The notes beneath the pieces were generated by a model that was given only the letters and a program-made list of their open reading frames with translations, was not told the origin of the DNA and ran no database searches. From Legionellales bacterium (GTDB lineage Bacteria > Pseudomonadota > Gammaproteobacteria > Comchoanobacterales > Comchoanobacteraceae), in contig PBLX01000011.1 of the NCBI GenBank assembly GCA_002722435.1, positions 1 to 44,260 on the forward strand: 44,260 nt of DNA, written 5' to 3'. The position numbers were made by a program, and so were the translations under genes. Positions 1 through 8,894 of the stretch are shown here, piece after piece (the first letter of the stretch is position 1; each line of letters starts with the position of its first letter).

Positions 1-782
1 ACTCCAATGCAGTATCAAAAAAGTTAATCGAGAAGATACTAGACAAACAACCAGAGCACAAGAAATCAATGCTATTCGACGCATTGACAAAGAGTAGTAC
101 GTTGATTGGCATGCGTTATACCTTAAATAGCAATCTACGGGCTATCGAAACGGCCGAGCGGTCAAATGGACTAACCGTTGATCTCACCGGCACTGCAGAT
201 TACTCATCCAGTGAGTCCACCAGCAAATCACTTGGCGTGACATTATCTTATCCCCTCGACAAGCGTAGCAACAACAACAGCATCCAAAGCAACAATATAA
301 GCACCAAGCTAGGCAGGAAAGAGTTCTTAAATACTTGTCTCGGCATCTTTAGACAAGAATCTGACAACTACAATAACATCCTCTATCAACACGAAAGGGT
401 AAAACTGACGCAGGAACAATTAGACAGCAGTAAGAACATCGATGAAGCATCGAAAATCAGATTTAAGTATGGCGCCATTTCAGCGACTGACCTACAACAA
501 AACCATGATAATTACCTACAGTCCATACGTAATCTTCGTCAGACTGAAAACACCTACGCATCAACGCTGGATAGCTATAGGGTATTAACAAACCGGTATC
601 TAGAGAACTTGCCGGTTCCACTCACATTTGATATGGACCTAATCTTTCAAACAAGCCCTGCCGACGATCGATTGCGCAGCCTCACAGTACCACAAATCAT
701 GATCAGCAGTGACAGCTTCGATCCTGAGAATCCCTATAAAACCTGCCAGGACTTGATGCTGGCAAAAATTGCGAATATGTAA
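1..782 (+). CDS. TolC-like outer-membrane factor, 3' part (5' end outside window)
   Basis: The reading frame is open from base 3 to the stop at 782, so the first methionine codon (69) is internal and this is the C-terminal 259 residues of a longer protein. The pattern fits the second half of the TolC/outer membrane efflux family: a short stretch like the strand pair of the second repeat (LGVTLSYPLDKRS), followed by a long amphipathic helical region rich in Q, N, S and E (about residues 100-200 of the visible part). It is followed by an adaptor, an ABC ATPase and an FtsX permease on the same strand, so it probably forms the outer-membrane channel of that exporter. Family membership is read from pattern and context, and the substrate is unknown. 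Confidence 0.7.
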   Translation, partial: SNAVSKKLIEKILDKQPEHKKSMLFDALTKSSTLIGMRYTLNSNLRAIETAERSNGLTVDLTGTADYSSSESTSKSLGVTLSYPLDKRSNNNSIQSNNISTKLGRKEFLNTCLGIFRQESDNYNNILYQHERVKLTQEQLDSSKNIDEASKIRFKYGAISATDLQQNHDNYLQSIRNLRQTENTYASTLDSYRVLTNRYLENLPVPLTFDMDLIFQTSPADDRLRSLTVPQIMISSDSFDPENPYKTCQDLMLAKIANM

Positions 783-828
783 AAATGATGATAAAATCAA
801 CACCTAGATCAAAACAGGCACCAGCATC

Positions 829-1059
829 ATGAAAACAGAAAGTATCCAGAGCTCGATTGCACGCACGGTTATTTACACCCTAGGACATATATTTATTGCG
901 ATATGCTGCATCATATTCATCACAGGCGCAGACCTGAGATTGGCTACGATCGATGCAATTGTTGAACCACTCATCAACAGCGTTTGGTATTTTATTTTGG
1001 ACTACATATGGCGTGTTCGCGTCAATTCACAAAGGAGTTACATAGGTAATGAAAGCTAG
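829..1059 (+). CDS. DUF2061-family small membrane protein
   Basis: This 76-residue protein has two hydrophobic segments (about residues 14-33 and 40-58). It shows the DUF2061 pattern: an N-terminal S-I-A-R-T start, a central hydrophobic stretch ending in T-G, then A-x-x-D-A-I-V-E-P-L followed by Y-F-I-L-D-Y-I-W. DUF2061 proteins are inner-membrane proteins of unknown function. The gene lies 46 bases after the TolC-like gene and overlaps the start of the adaptor gene by 11 bases, so it is probably co-transcribed with the exporter. A role in the exporter is inference from position only. Confidence 0.65.
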   Translation: MKTESIQSSIARTVIYTLGHIFIAICCIIFITGADLRLATIDAIVEPLINSVWYFILDYIWRVRVNSQRSYIGNES

Positions 1060-2434
1060 ATACGTTGTTGGTTTTACACTAGTCACACTCTTCTCTGTTG
1101 TTTCCCTGGCAAATTACTACTACGAAACAGCACCCAGCATTGACAATCCAGAAGTGATGGCAACCGCACCCGCAGGATTAGCTAAAAAGCCTGCCGGGTC
1201 CAGTACACAATCTAGCATATCGAATAATAAACAGATCATCAGTTCACTGAATGAGAACATTGATAGCACCCAAGACCCAGATCAAGCATCGGTACCAACG
1301 ATAAACAATGTAGCCACAAAGGGTAAAACTACAGCCACTGGTGATGAGATTTTCACAGTACACAGAGAAGCACACAAAGATGATCGATCATACCGCTCCA
1401 GCATCAACCCAGTCGTCAAAAGCATTGTTACAAGCCCAGTGAAAGGAAAAATTGGCTCGGCACCAAAAAAATACGGAGATCACGTCAAAAAAGGCGATAT
1501 GATCGTTGGCATCACATCTGATGAAGCAAGAAATGAACTACTAAGTGAAACGGTTAATTACATCACCAATAGAGATAACTTCCACAACAGCTATACAGAG
1601 GTACAAAAAAATACCGAACTACACCAAAAAGGCATTGTTTCTAAACAAGAATTACGACAATCCGAAAGCGCCTACATTCGCGCAATGATCGAGATGGTTC
1701 GCGCGAGAATTCAGTTAAAAAACATTTCCCAGCGACTGGATTTTGATTGGAAAAGTGTAGAAAATCTTGGAGTAGGAAACAATACGCCGAATAACAAAGA
1801 CAGCAAGACAGATTTTGCCATCGAAAAACTGCTAGGCAGAGACTTTGTTGTCAATATACATGCAGATAATGACGGCATATTATTACCCAAATTTACCGGT
1901 TATGGGAATGTGGAGTATTTCGATCTCAACAAAGGAAGCGGCGTACCTGAACGCGAGGCACTGGGCATGATCGCTGACACGGAACACGTTAAAGTCAAGT
2001 TTACTGCAAGCGAGTTTGATGCGATGAAGTTACGTGTTGGCCAAAGTGTAGAAGTGGTCATATCCGTTGCCAACGACTTGAAATTATCAGGCGCTATCTC
2101 TGAGATCAACCGATTCGATTTTCGTGAACGCAGCGGTCAAGCACCGGGCATTCCTGTGACTGCTCAACTCAAATGCGGGAACACACCTTGCGATCAGCTA
2201 TACAGCATGAGCGCTGATATCAAAGCAATCAGCGATACCAGTAGCTCAATACTTGTACCCATCGAAGCAGTTCATGAGAAGGATGGTCAATTCTTCGTTA
2301 TGCAAGTCGTAAACAATCAACCTGTTGTAAAAGAAGTTAGCACTGGCGAAACCACTCGTAACATGATTATAATTACAAGCGGGCTGGAAGAAGGAGACAA
2401 CATTGTCAGAAATTATCCAACTACAAAAAATTAA
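1049..2434 (+). CDS. Periplasmic adaptor (HlyD/MacA-type membrane fusion protein)
   Basis: This 461-residue protein has a single N-terminal membrane anchor (about residues 5-24) and a low-complexity Ser/Thr/Asn linker. A biotinyl-lipoyl-like half motif follows (SPVKGKIGSAPKKYGDHVKKG, split around residues 128-149), then a helical hairpin containing KGIVSKQELRQSESAY. The C-terminal beta-barrel and membrane-proximal domains end in GLEEGDNIV, typical of RND/MacA adaptors. Such adaptors bridge the inner-membrane transporter to the TolC channel. An AAGGAG sequence precedes the ATG. The 3' end overlaps the ATPase gene by 32 bases, which implies translational coupling. The linker of about 100 residues between anchor and lipoyl domain is longer than usual. 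Substrate unknown. Confidence 0.85.
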   Translation: MKARYVVGFTLVTLFSVVSLANYYYETAPSIDNPEVMATAPAGLAKKPAGSSTQSSISNNKQIISSLNENIDSTQDPDQASVPTINNVATKGKTTATGDEIFTVHREAHKDDRSYRSSINPVVKSIVTSPVKGKIGSAPKKYGDHVKKGDMIVGITSDEARNELLSETVNYITNRDNFHNSYTEVQKNTELHQKGIVSKQELRQSESAYIRAMIEMVRARIQLKNISQRLDFDWKSVENLGVGNNTPNNKDSKTDFAIEKLLGRDFVVNIHADNDGILLPKFTGYGNVEYFDLNKGSGVPEREALGMIADTEHVKVKFTASEFDAMKLRVGQSVEVVISVANDLKLSGAISEINRFDFRERSGQAPGIPVTAQLKCGNTPCDQLYSMSADIKAISDTSSSILVPIEAVHEKDGQFFVMQVVNNQPVVKEVSTGETTRNMIIITSGLEEGDNIVRNYPTTKN

Positions 2435-3086
2435 AAAAACACTGACTAAAAGACGACAACAACACACCTTACTTGACGAATGCTCTCTCAGCGTAAATCA
2501 AGGTGATATGCTAGCCATCACAGGTCAGTCGGGTATTGGCAAGTCAACGTTGCTCAATATTATAGGCTGTTTAGATTTCCCTACACAGGGAAAATACCTA
2601 TTCGATGATCATGATGTGACAAAGATGAACATCAAGCAACGTAACATGCTTAGAAAAAAACACTTTGGTTATATCTTTCAACAATACTTGCTGATTGAAC
2701 ATCTATCAGTTCTTGACAATGTCGCCTTGGCGCTACAGTACCGAAATCCTAGACAAAATAGTTGTTCAGAAAGCAAAAAGATACTCAATGAATTTGGACT
2801 GAGCAATCATGAAAACCACAAACCAAATGAGCTATCTGGTGGACAGCAACAGCGCGCCAGCCTTGCCCGAGCGATCATCACCAACCCCCGCGTGCTACTT
2901 GCAGATGAACCAACCGGTGCACTTGACGCACATAACAGTCACCTTATGATGAAAACATTGAAGGAAATCAATCAGTCCAGGGATACCACCATCATTCTAG
3001 TGACACACGACCTCGAAATGGCAAATTATTGCAAGCGCACGATTACGATGGAATCCATACTGGGTAAGGCAGTCGCTCATGAATAG
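2403..3086 (+). CDS. ABC transporter ATP-binding protein (MacB/LolD type)
   Basis: This 227-residue nucleotide-binding protein has Walker A GQSGIGKST (residues 41-49), Q-loop FQQY, signature LSGGQQQR (about 144) and Walker B LLADEPTGALD (about 164) with the switch histidine in VTHD. The DEPTGALD form and the length are typical of the MacB/LolD/FtsE subgroup, which pairs with FtsX-type permeases. The proposed start is a TTG inside the adaptor gene; no ATG gives a complete N-terminal strand, so TTG is likely but not proven. The gene overlaps the permease gene by 8 bases. It should energise export through the adaptor and TolC-like partner. Confidence 0.9.
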   Translation: MSEIIQLQKIKKTLTKRRQQHTLLDECSLSVNQGDMLAITGQSGIGKSTLLNIIGCLDFPTQGKYLFDDHDVTKMNIKQRNMLRKKHFGYIFQQYLLIEHLSVLDNVALALQYRNPRQNSCSESKKILNEFGLSNHENHKPNELSGGQQQRASLARAIITNPRVLLADEPTGALDAHNSHLMMKTLKEINQSRDTTIILVTHDLEMANYCKRTITMESILGKAVAHE

Positions 3087-4260
3087 CATCAAAACTGTCC
3101 TCAAAGGTGTATTTAGCCAAAAAACACGTGCTGTGCTGACTGGCGTGTCCACGCTGTGCGCAGCAGCCATTATTACATGCCTCGTTGCCTTCTATCATAC
3201 CGCAACAGACTTTATGAGTGACGAAATTGACAGAATCAACCTCGGCACAAAGATACATCTTCACATTATGTCGGGCGAGGATAGTACGCAACAATTGACC
3301 TACGCAGATTACCAACAACACATACAAGGCCAATTCCACCCCTACAACACCGTTGCAAGTAAGACACAACACACTGATGTGCAATTAAATATCAAAGATC
3401 AACAGAATGGCTTCTATGAGAATGTAATTACCAATGCGGAGTACGCAGAAACGTTCCAAATCGAGATGAATGAAGGTCGATTCTTTAATAAACTAGACCA
3501 CCCATACAATCGATTTGTTGTTATTGGCCACGAAATTGCAGAAAGCCTTCGCGAAAACAACCCTGACAAGCCGTTAGACACGATGTTTATAGGAACCAAC
3601 GAATATAAAATATTAGGCGTCATTAAAGAAGCAGCTAGGGGTATGTTTTTTGGCTGGCACCGTACCAATACAGCCATGTTCACCTTCCTTAATCACTCAG
3701 ATGGTGGGAACATACCCATTGATCAAGTCAGTATCCAAGTATCGAATCCCGATGATTGCCCAAAGATTAGTGCACAACTGACCTCGATTCTTAGCGATAA
3801 GTTCCCCAGCGTTCGCTATCAAATCGATGATATGGGCAAAACGGCACAAGATTTGAAAAGCTATCTATTCAAAATACGTCTCGTGTTTTGCGTAATTGGA
3901 TTCGTAAGCGCTTTGGTGGCAGGTGTGAACATCTGTAATAGTATGTTTGCTATTATCGCTGAGCGATCCAAGGAAATTGGTATAAGACTTGCTATTGGCG
4001 CCTCTGCTTTCCAGGTCAAAAGCTTATTGACAGCTGAGACCGGAACCGTATGCCTATTAAGCTCAATGCTCGGCGTCGCCGTGGGTGAGGCAATCAGCGG
4101 ACTGCTGGTCGACTATATTGAATGGGAGTACCGTTGGACTATTGAATCCAGTGTCATAGGGTTTTTACTCATCAATATCATCAGTATACTATCATGCTAT
4201 ATTGCGCTTCGAAAAATCAATCGCATGAACCCAATAACAGCCATACAAAACACACAATAA
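3079..4260 (+). CDS. FtsX/MacB-type ABC transporter permease
   Basis: This 393-residue protein has one N-terminal transmembrane helix (about 18-42), a large extracytoplasmic MacB_PCD-like domain (about 45-260) and three C-terminal helices. The FtsX segment includes AERSKEIGIRLAIGAS, the usual coupling-helix region. In MacB the ATPase and permease are one polypeptide. Here they are two overlapping genes, as in LolCDE or Gram-positive MacB-like systems. The first helix is preceded by KTVLKGVFSQKTRAVLT, the usual membrane-entry pattern. Together with the three upstream genes it makes a complete tripartite export system, with substrate unassigned. Confidence 0.88.
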   Translation: MNSIKTVLKGVFSQKTRAVLTGVSTLCAAAIITCLVAFYHTATDFMSDEIDRINLGTKIHLHIMSGEDSTQQLTYADYQQHIQGQFHPYNTVASKTQHTDVQLNIKDQQNGFYENVITNAEYAETFQIEMNEGRFFNKLDHPYNRFVVIGHEIAESLRENNPDKPLDTMFIGTNEYKILGVIKEAARGMFFGWHRTNTAMFTFLNHSDGGNIPIDQVSIQVSNPDDCPKISAQLTSILSDKFPSVRYQIDDMGKTAQDLKSYLFKIRLVFCVIGFVSALVAGVNICNSMFAIIAERSKEIGIRLAIGASAFQVKSLLTAETGTVCLLSSMLGVAVGEAISGLLVDYIEWEYRWTIESSVIGFLLINIISILSCYIALRKINRMNPITAIQNTQ

Positions 4261-4265
4261 AAATC

Positions 4266-5183
4266 ATGACCATCACCAATCGACTGAAAACGGGATATGC
4301 AACCCTACTGAAAATAATGAGCCTGGTTTTTTATGCTTGGAATGATGCATTAAGTAAACAGCTCACAACGCACGCTACCCAACCTATATCACCGCTTTTT
4401 GTCGTTTTTTCCCAATATGCAATCGCAGGCCTTATCATCCTACCTTTCCTTGTGCGAAAGCATCGAAGTGAACTTCCTAGCGCCAAGGTCGGGATGTATC
4501 ACCTACTACGAGCACTTTTGTGTACAATAGGCATTGTCATATTGAATCAATCCTTTCAAGTCATGCCACTATCATTTGCGGTAGGGTTTAATTTGTTCAG
4601 CCCTTGTTTGACCATACTGTGCGCCTATTTTTTCTTTTCTGAAAAACTAACAAAACAAAAAGCCACCGGGTTACTGATGAGTATTATTGCATACATCATT
4701 ATACTCGATAGCCGACACCATCTTGCCACTCCAATCAGCTTTCAACAGTGTTTAATGCCTACCATTGCCATGCTGTGTTTCCAGTGCAATACAATACTCA
4801 CAAAACAACTTTCACAAAAAGGCGAGAGCAACATCAATCTCACCATGTCATTGTTCATTGCCATACCACTGCTGCTACTACCATTGTGTTTCGGAAGCTC
4901 TTGGCCAACGATTCAACTAAATCAATGCATTATTCTAACACAGATGGCGCTGAATGGGCTGTTAGCAACATATGCACTCCATCTTGCAATAGCATCTGTA
5001 GACCTGACTTTTCTACTGCCGTTTGGGTTTCTCAAATACAGCATCATCGCCCTTTTTGGCTATCTCTATTTTCATGAAATACCAAATAACGCGCACAGCA
5101 TCGGCATAGCCATCACGCTAGTAACGATAATTTTTATCAATTACAAACAACCAGTTCAAACCAGACAGCGCGCGGTCATTTAA
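4266..5183 (+). CDS. EamA/DMT-superfamily transporter
   Basis: About ten hydrophobic helices in 305 residues, arranged as two EamA halves, fit the drug/metabolite transporter superfamily. The helix ending FYAWNDALSKQL near the N-terminus and PLSFAVGFNLFSPCLTILCAYFFF at the end of helix 4 are typical of the S-adenosylmethionine/RhaT-like EamA branch. I start at the ATG at 4266, six bases after the permease stop, because the longer frame from 4194 lies inside the permease gene. Substrate cannot be told from sequence; in host-associated bacteria such carriers can import nucleotide or SAM-like metabolites, but that is speculation here. Confidence 0.82.
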   Translation: MTITNRLKTGYATLLKIMSLVFYAWNDALSKQLTTHATQPISPLFVVFSQYAIAGLIILPFLVRKHRSELPSAKVGMYHLLRALLCTIGIVILNQSFQVMPLSFAVGFNLFSPCLTILCAYFFFSEKLTKQKATGLLMSIIAYIIILDSRHHLATPISFQQCLMPTIAMLCFQCNTILTKQLSQKGESNINLTMSLFIAIPLLLLPLCFGSSWPTIQLNQCIILTQMALNGLLATYALHLAIASVDLTFLLPFGFLKYSIIALFGYLYFHEIPNNAHSIGIAITLVTIIFINYKQPVQTRQRAVI

Positions 5184-5244
5184 CACCATAACGCACACGA
5201 ACCATTCAACCTGCATTTGGATGTCGTGATTGCCATAGTTGCGC

Positions 5245-5273
5245 TTGCGATCGCATACTTTGCAGCGTACCAT
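5245..5273 (+). promoter_or_regulatory. Possible sigma70 promoter for the hydrolase gene
   Basis: A -35-like TTGCGA (5245-5250), a 17-base spacer and a -10-like TACCAT (5268-5273) lie 25 bases before the ATG at 5299. The match is moderate. The spacer begins within a GCGATCGC palindrome. Confidence 0.3.
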
Positions 5274-5298
5274 AAACATAGGCTCCAATGTTCACACC

Positions 5299-6141
5299 AT
5301 GATACGCACAGTCATCATCCTGTTAGTTCTCAGCCTCGCTGCTGTTTTTATCTGCGTCAGCATTGTACTAGTCGTTAAGCAGCGCGACATGATCTATCAC
5401 CCACAACGGTATGTAAAATCATTAAGCCTACCAAGTGACATAACACCTATATCCTACCTAGTTGGCGATAATGACCAAGAAGCCTACCTCTACACAAAAA
5501 ATCCTGAACCTCAAAACATCTGGGTGATATTAGGCGGCAACGCCACACTATCACTTCAGTGGTATGGTTTCCTAGAGAGCCTTGATACAAAGGACTGCGG
5601 GTACCTACTGGTTGACTATCCAGGCTATGGAAATAATGAGGGACAGCCCTCCCAACAGAACAACCGAGAAGCTGTCTTGCATGCCACAATTGCTTTAAAT
5701 AAAACATTGCCATACAAGAAAAACCTTCATATGATTGGTCAATCTCTGGGTGCTGCAGTGGCCGTTGATACAGCAGAGAGCATTAATGCACAGACCATTG
5801 TCATGATCAGCCCATTCACTTCAATCAAGGCCATGGCAACGGAGATCATTGGCCCTGTCTGGTCGTGGTTACTCCTGCCCTTTCTACAGGATAGGTACCC
5901 GACGCAAACAACGCTAAAAACATTAGAAAAAACGCAGCCTCACATCAAAATCACTATCCTACATGGCAATGAAGACAAGATCGTACCCGTTACAATGGGC
6001 AGAAGACTTGCTCTTGATCATAAAGACTGGATAACTTATGATGAAATTGAAGGCGCCGGACATGAACTCAACACCGAAGGGCTTGTAAAACTAACCAAGA
6101 TCATATCAAAGGTGTGTCAAACGACTCCTAGCAAAAAGTGA
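5299..6141 (+). CDS. Membrane-anchored alpha/beta hydrolase (BEM46-like)
   Basis: This 280-residue protein has an N-terminal hydrophobic anchor (about residues 3-27) and an alpha/beta-hydrolase domain. The nucleophile elbow GQSLG places the serine near residue 149, with a candidate acid Asp in HGNEDKIVP (about 226) and a catalytic His in GAGHEL (about 255). The motif VDYPGYGNNEGQPS is typical of the BEM46/ABHD13-like group. I prefer the ATG at 5299 because the hydrophobic anchor follows directly; a TTG at 5239 would add 20 polar residues. It probably faces the periplasm or is membrane-bound. Substrate unknown, esterase or peptidase both possible. Confidence 0.8.
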   Translation: MIRTVIILLVLSLAAVFICVSIVLVVKQRDMIYHPQRYVKSLSLPSDITPISYLVGDNDQEAYLYTKNPEPQNIWVILGGNATLSLQWYGFLESLDTKDCGYLLVDYPGYGNNEGQPSQQNNREAVLHATIALNKTLPYKKNLHMIGQSLGAAVAVDTAESINAQTIVMISPFTSIKAMATEIIGPVWSWLLLPFLQDRYPTQTTLKTLEKTQPHIKITILHGNEDKIVPVTMGRRLALDHKDWITYDEIEGAGHELNTEGLVKLTKIISKVCQTTPSKK

Positions 6142-6253
6142 ACAGCCAATGAAACGACATACAGACTGAGGCAAGGAAAGGTCATCGATCCCACATAGAT
6201 TAACCCTACAACAGCATCTTCCAAGAAACCAACAGAAAATCAACCAGCATTTC

Positions 6254-6730
6254 ATGATACGAACAGATAGAAAGATCAGAGCGCAAGATAGCGAACCCAA
6301 AAAAAGCAATCACCAGTATAGTGTTGGCATCGTCATCCTCGCTGGTTTGATTGTCTCATGCAGCGTCATCTTATTATCCACAAATGCCATGAAACACATT
6401 CATATATTCACCAGTGATTGGTTGGCGATAACAAGCCATCAGAAAGTGTCTGTCCCGGTAATTTTCCATACAACACAACCACAGTCCAATGGCAAAAAAA
6501 GTCAACTATACTTAACAACCCGATGCCTAGCCGGTCAAATTGAATTACCAGAGTCACTCCTCGAGTTAGGTAAACATGAATCGATCACAATTCAATTAAG
6601 CCATGACACCTGCCAGAAAATAACGTGCGGGCCATTCAGTGACGCCTCGCATATCAGTAGATGGCATGAAATCATTAGGCAATCCATCCATCAGTTGCCA
6701 GAGATATATGTCAAGCAAGGACACAACTAA
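6254..6730 (+). CDS. Hypothetical membrane-anchored protein, possible SPOR-like C-terminus
   Basis: I do not recognise this 158-residue protein. It has a basic N-terminal tail (about 1-22), one transmembrane helix (about 24-45) and an extracytoplasmic domain of about 110 residues with four cysteines. The pattern YLTTRCLAG, then KITCGPFSDASHISRWHEIIRQ, recalls the end of a SPOR peptidoglycan-binding domain, where a V-x-V-G-P-F strand is followed by a helix. The match is weak and I treat it as a hint. The gene sits between the hydrolase and the initiator tRNA, with no clear promoter of its own. Confidence 0.5.
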   Translation: MIRTDRKIRAQDSEPKKSNHQYSVGIVILAGLIVSCSVILLSTNAMKHIHIFTSDWLAITSHQKVSVPVIFHTTQPQSNGKKSQLYLTTRCLAGQIELPESLLELGKHESITIQLSHDTCQKITCGPFSDASHISRWHEIIRQSIHQLPEIYVKQGHN

Positions 6731-6773
6731 TTCGGAATTATCGGCAATCCACGTAGATAAATCAACGCCGTAC

Positions 6774-6802
6774 TTGCAAACAAGTTTTTATTTTGATAGA
6801 AT
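6774..6802 (+). promoter_or_regulatory. Sigma70 promoter of the initiator tRNA
   Basis: A -35 TTGCAA (6774-6779), exactly 17 bases of spacer and a -10 TAGAAT (6797-6802) place the transcription start at about the first base of the mature tRNA (6808), so the 5' leader would be very short. Confidence 0.7.
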
Positions 6803-6807
6803 ACATT

Positions 6808-6881
<74 letters not shown>

Positions 6882-6890
6882 TTAAGAAAG

Positions 6891-6912
6891 GAGCCTGCAG
6901 GCTCTTTTTTTT
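6891..6912 (+). terminator. Rho-independent terminator/attenuator between the tRNA and rimP
   Basis: The hairpin GAGCC-TGCA-GGCTC (6891-6904) is followed by eight T residues. It would end the tRNA transcript or attenuate read-through into rimP-nusA-infB. Since no other promoter is obvious before rimP, partial read-through, modulated by NusA, is a reasonable inference. Confidence 0.8.
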
Positions 6913-6930
6913 ACAGTGTAAGGAGCACGA

Positions 6931-7395
6931 GTGAAAGTATTTGAAGACATGAAGACACACATTCAGCGCAGCGTCGAAGCGTGCGGCGCGACCCTCTATG
7001 GGTGTGAAATGGTGCCTGGTAACAACAATAATACGCTGAGAATCTATATTGACTCAGATACACCCGTTACCGATCTAATGTGCCAAGAGGTCGGCCAACA
7101 TTTACTAGCAACGTCGAGCGTTGACTTTCCATCATTATTAAACTTCACACTTGAAATATCCTCGCCAGGACTGGACAGAAAACTGTTCACCATTGAACAA
7201 TGTGCAGACAATATTGGTAAACCCGTGAAGCTGAAAACAAAAACATCGATTGACAATCAAAGGAATTTCAACGGAAAAATCATCAGTATTGTTGATCAAA
7301 TTCTGCAGATCGAAACAGAAGAGAAAACCCTAAACATCAACTGGGGCAATATCGAAAAAATACGTATTATCTACGAAACAGGAAAAAAATCATGA
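6931..7395 (+). CDS. rimP: Ribosome maturation factor RimP
   Basis: This 154-residue protein matches RimP, which assists 30S subunit maturation. Visible family features are the N-terminal alpha/beta domain with GCEMVPGNNNNTLRIYIDS (about residues 27-45) and the hallmark LEISSPGLDRKLFT (about 72-85), then an Sm-like C-terminal domain. The start is GTG with AGGAG five bases upstream. The last four bases overlap nusA (ATGA), the usual coupled arrangement. Confidence 0.93.
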   Translation: MKVFEDMKTHIQRSVEACGATLYGCEMVPGNNNNTLRIYIDSDTPVTDLMCQEVGQHLLATSSVDFPSLLNFTLEISSPGLDRKLFTIEQCADNIGKPVKLKTKTSIDNQRNFNGKIISIVDQILQIETEEKTLNINWGNIEKIRIIYETGKKS

Positions 7396-8894
7396 GCAAA
7401 GAGATTAAGGCCTTCCTAGATTATTTAACAAGCCAGACAGGGTTTAGTGCTGAAAACATGGCATCAGAAATAGAAGCAGCTCTCGAGCAAGTGGTTATTA
7501 AAAGCAAAAAGTATCCCGAAGACGCGTTGCTGAAAGTTCAAATCGACCCAAATAATGGCGAATTAGAAATTTTTCGTATCTTTCATATTGTTGCTAACGA
7601 CCATGAAGACATCAATCCGGATTGCGAAATCACGATTGACGAAGCAGAGAGAATTCAGCTTGAAGCCGACATGACACCTGATGCTGCAGCAGGTCAATCC
7701 ATTTACCAAGCTTTAGATATTGATCTCGGTAGAATCGCTGCGACGCAAGCCAAACAGTTATTTAAAAAAATAATCCAAGAAGGCCAAATCAAAAAACAGA
7801 AAACAATCTATCAAGAAAAAATTGGCTCAATTGCTATTGGAACAGTTAAGCGCGTCACTAGGGATTTTCTAATTGTCGAAATATCCGAACAAGTTGACGG
7901 CATACTCTACAAAAACGACATGATTCCAAGAGAAAACTATCGCGTTGACGACAAAATTAAAGTAGAAATTGCCAACACAGAACCAGAATATCGTAGCGCC
8001 ACTGTACAACTATCAAGAACATCAAATAACTTCTTAAAACAACTGTTCATCAGTGAGGTTCCTGAAATACACGAAGGCAGCATAGAAATTAAAGCCATTG
8101 CTCGTGACCCAGGCTCGAGAGCAAAAATTGCTGTTAAGAGCAATGATCGAAGAGTCGATCCGATCGGCGCATGCATTGGTATCAAAGGTACTCGAGTACA
8201 AGCTGTTTCAAATGAGATCAATGGGGAACGTATTGATATTATTCTCTGGGACGACAGTCCTGCAAAAATTGTCATTGCCTCTCTAGCACCTGGTGAGATA
8301 CACAACATCTCAGTTGATGAAGAGAACAACGCGATGGAAATAGGCGTACTCCCAGATCAACTAGCTCAAGTGATCGGACGCAATGGTCAAAACATACGGC
8401 TTGCAACCCAACTCAGTGGCTGGACTTTGAATCTAAATAAGTCTGACGACGAAACAAACACTGGCGACCCAGTCAGCCGCCTCGCTGAAGCGCTTGGGGT
8501 CGATTCAGAAATCGCCGAAATCTTAGTCCGCGAAGAAATGGACACAGTTACTGCAATCGCATCATCAGATATCGAAACCCTAGAAGCAATCGAAGAGTTT
8601 GATCGAGAAATTGCCGAGGCGCTCTATGAGCAAGCCAAATCCAGCCAGCTTGAACTCACACTGAGTCTCGGCGATGAATCCGAGCTTGAATTAGATGGCT
8701 TTGAGTCGCTTACACAATCACAAGCCAAACAGTTAAAAGCAAACGACATCAGTACACAAGAGGAACTGGCAGAGCTTGCTGTAGACGAGTTAACCGAAAT
8801 CATCCCCATATCTGCAGAAGCGGCAGGAAAAATAATCCTTGCAGCCCGTGCACCATGGTTCGACAATGCAGATAACACAAGCGAGCAAAACTAA
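7392..8894 (+). CDS. nusA: Transcription termination/antitermination factor NusA
   Basis: At 500 residues this is a full-length gammaproteobacterial NusA. It has an N-terminal RNA-polymerase-binding domain (about 1-130), an S1 domain (about 135-200), two KH domains (about 230-345; VDPIGACIGIKGTRVQAV and GRNGQNIRLATQLSGW) and two C-terminal acidic repeat domains (about 360-495). The AR domains are characteristic of proteobacteria and contact the RNA polymerase alpha C-terminal domain. NusA promotes pausing and hairpin termination. The stop is immediately followed by the infB ATG. Confidence 0.96.
   Translation: MSKEIKAFLDYLTSQTGFSAENMASEIEAALEQVVIKSKKYPEDALLKVQIDPNNGELEIFRIFHIVANDHEDINPDCEITIDEAERIQLEADMTPDAAAGQSIYQALDIDLGRIAATQAKQLFKKIIQEGQIKKQKTIYQEKIGSIAIGTVKRVTRDFLIVEISEQVDGILYKNDMIPRENYRVDDKIKVEIANTEPEYRSATVQLSRTSNNFLKQLFISEVPEIHEGSIEIKAIARDPGSRAKIAVKSNDRRVDPIGACIGIKGTRVQAVSNEINGERIDIILWDDSPAKIVIASLAPGEIHNISVDEENNAMEIGVLPDQLAQVIGRNGQNIRLATQLSGWTLNLNKSDDETNTGDPVSRLAEALGVDSEIAEILVREEMDTVTAIASSDIETLEAIEEFDREIAEALYEQAKSSQLELTLSLGDESELELDGFESLTQSQAKQLKANDISTQEELAELAVDELTEIIPISAEAAGKIILAARAPWFDNADNTSEQN

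Noticed and set aside
1900..2109. Minus-strand frame inside the adaptor gene
   Set aside because: Composition is the shadow of the adaptor's codons, with no recognisable domain.
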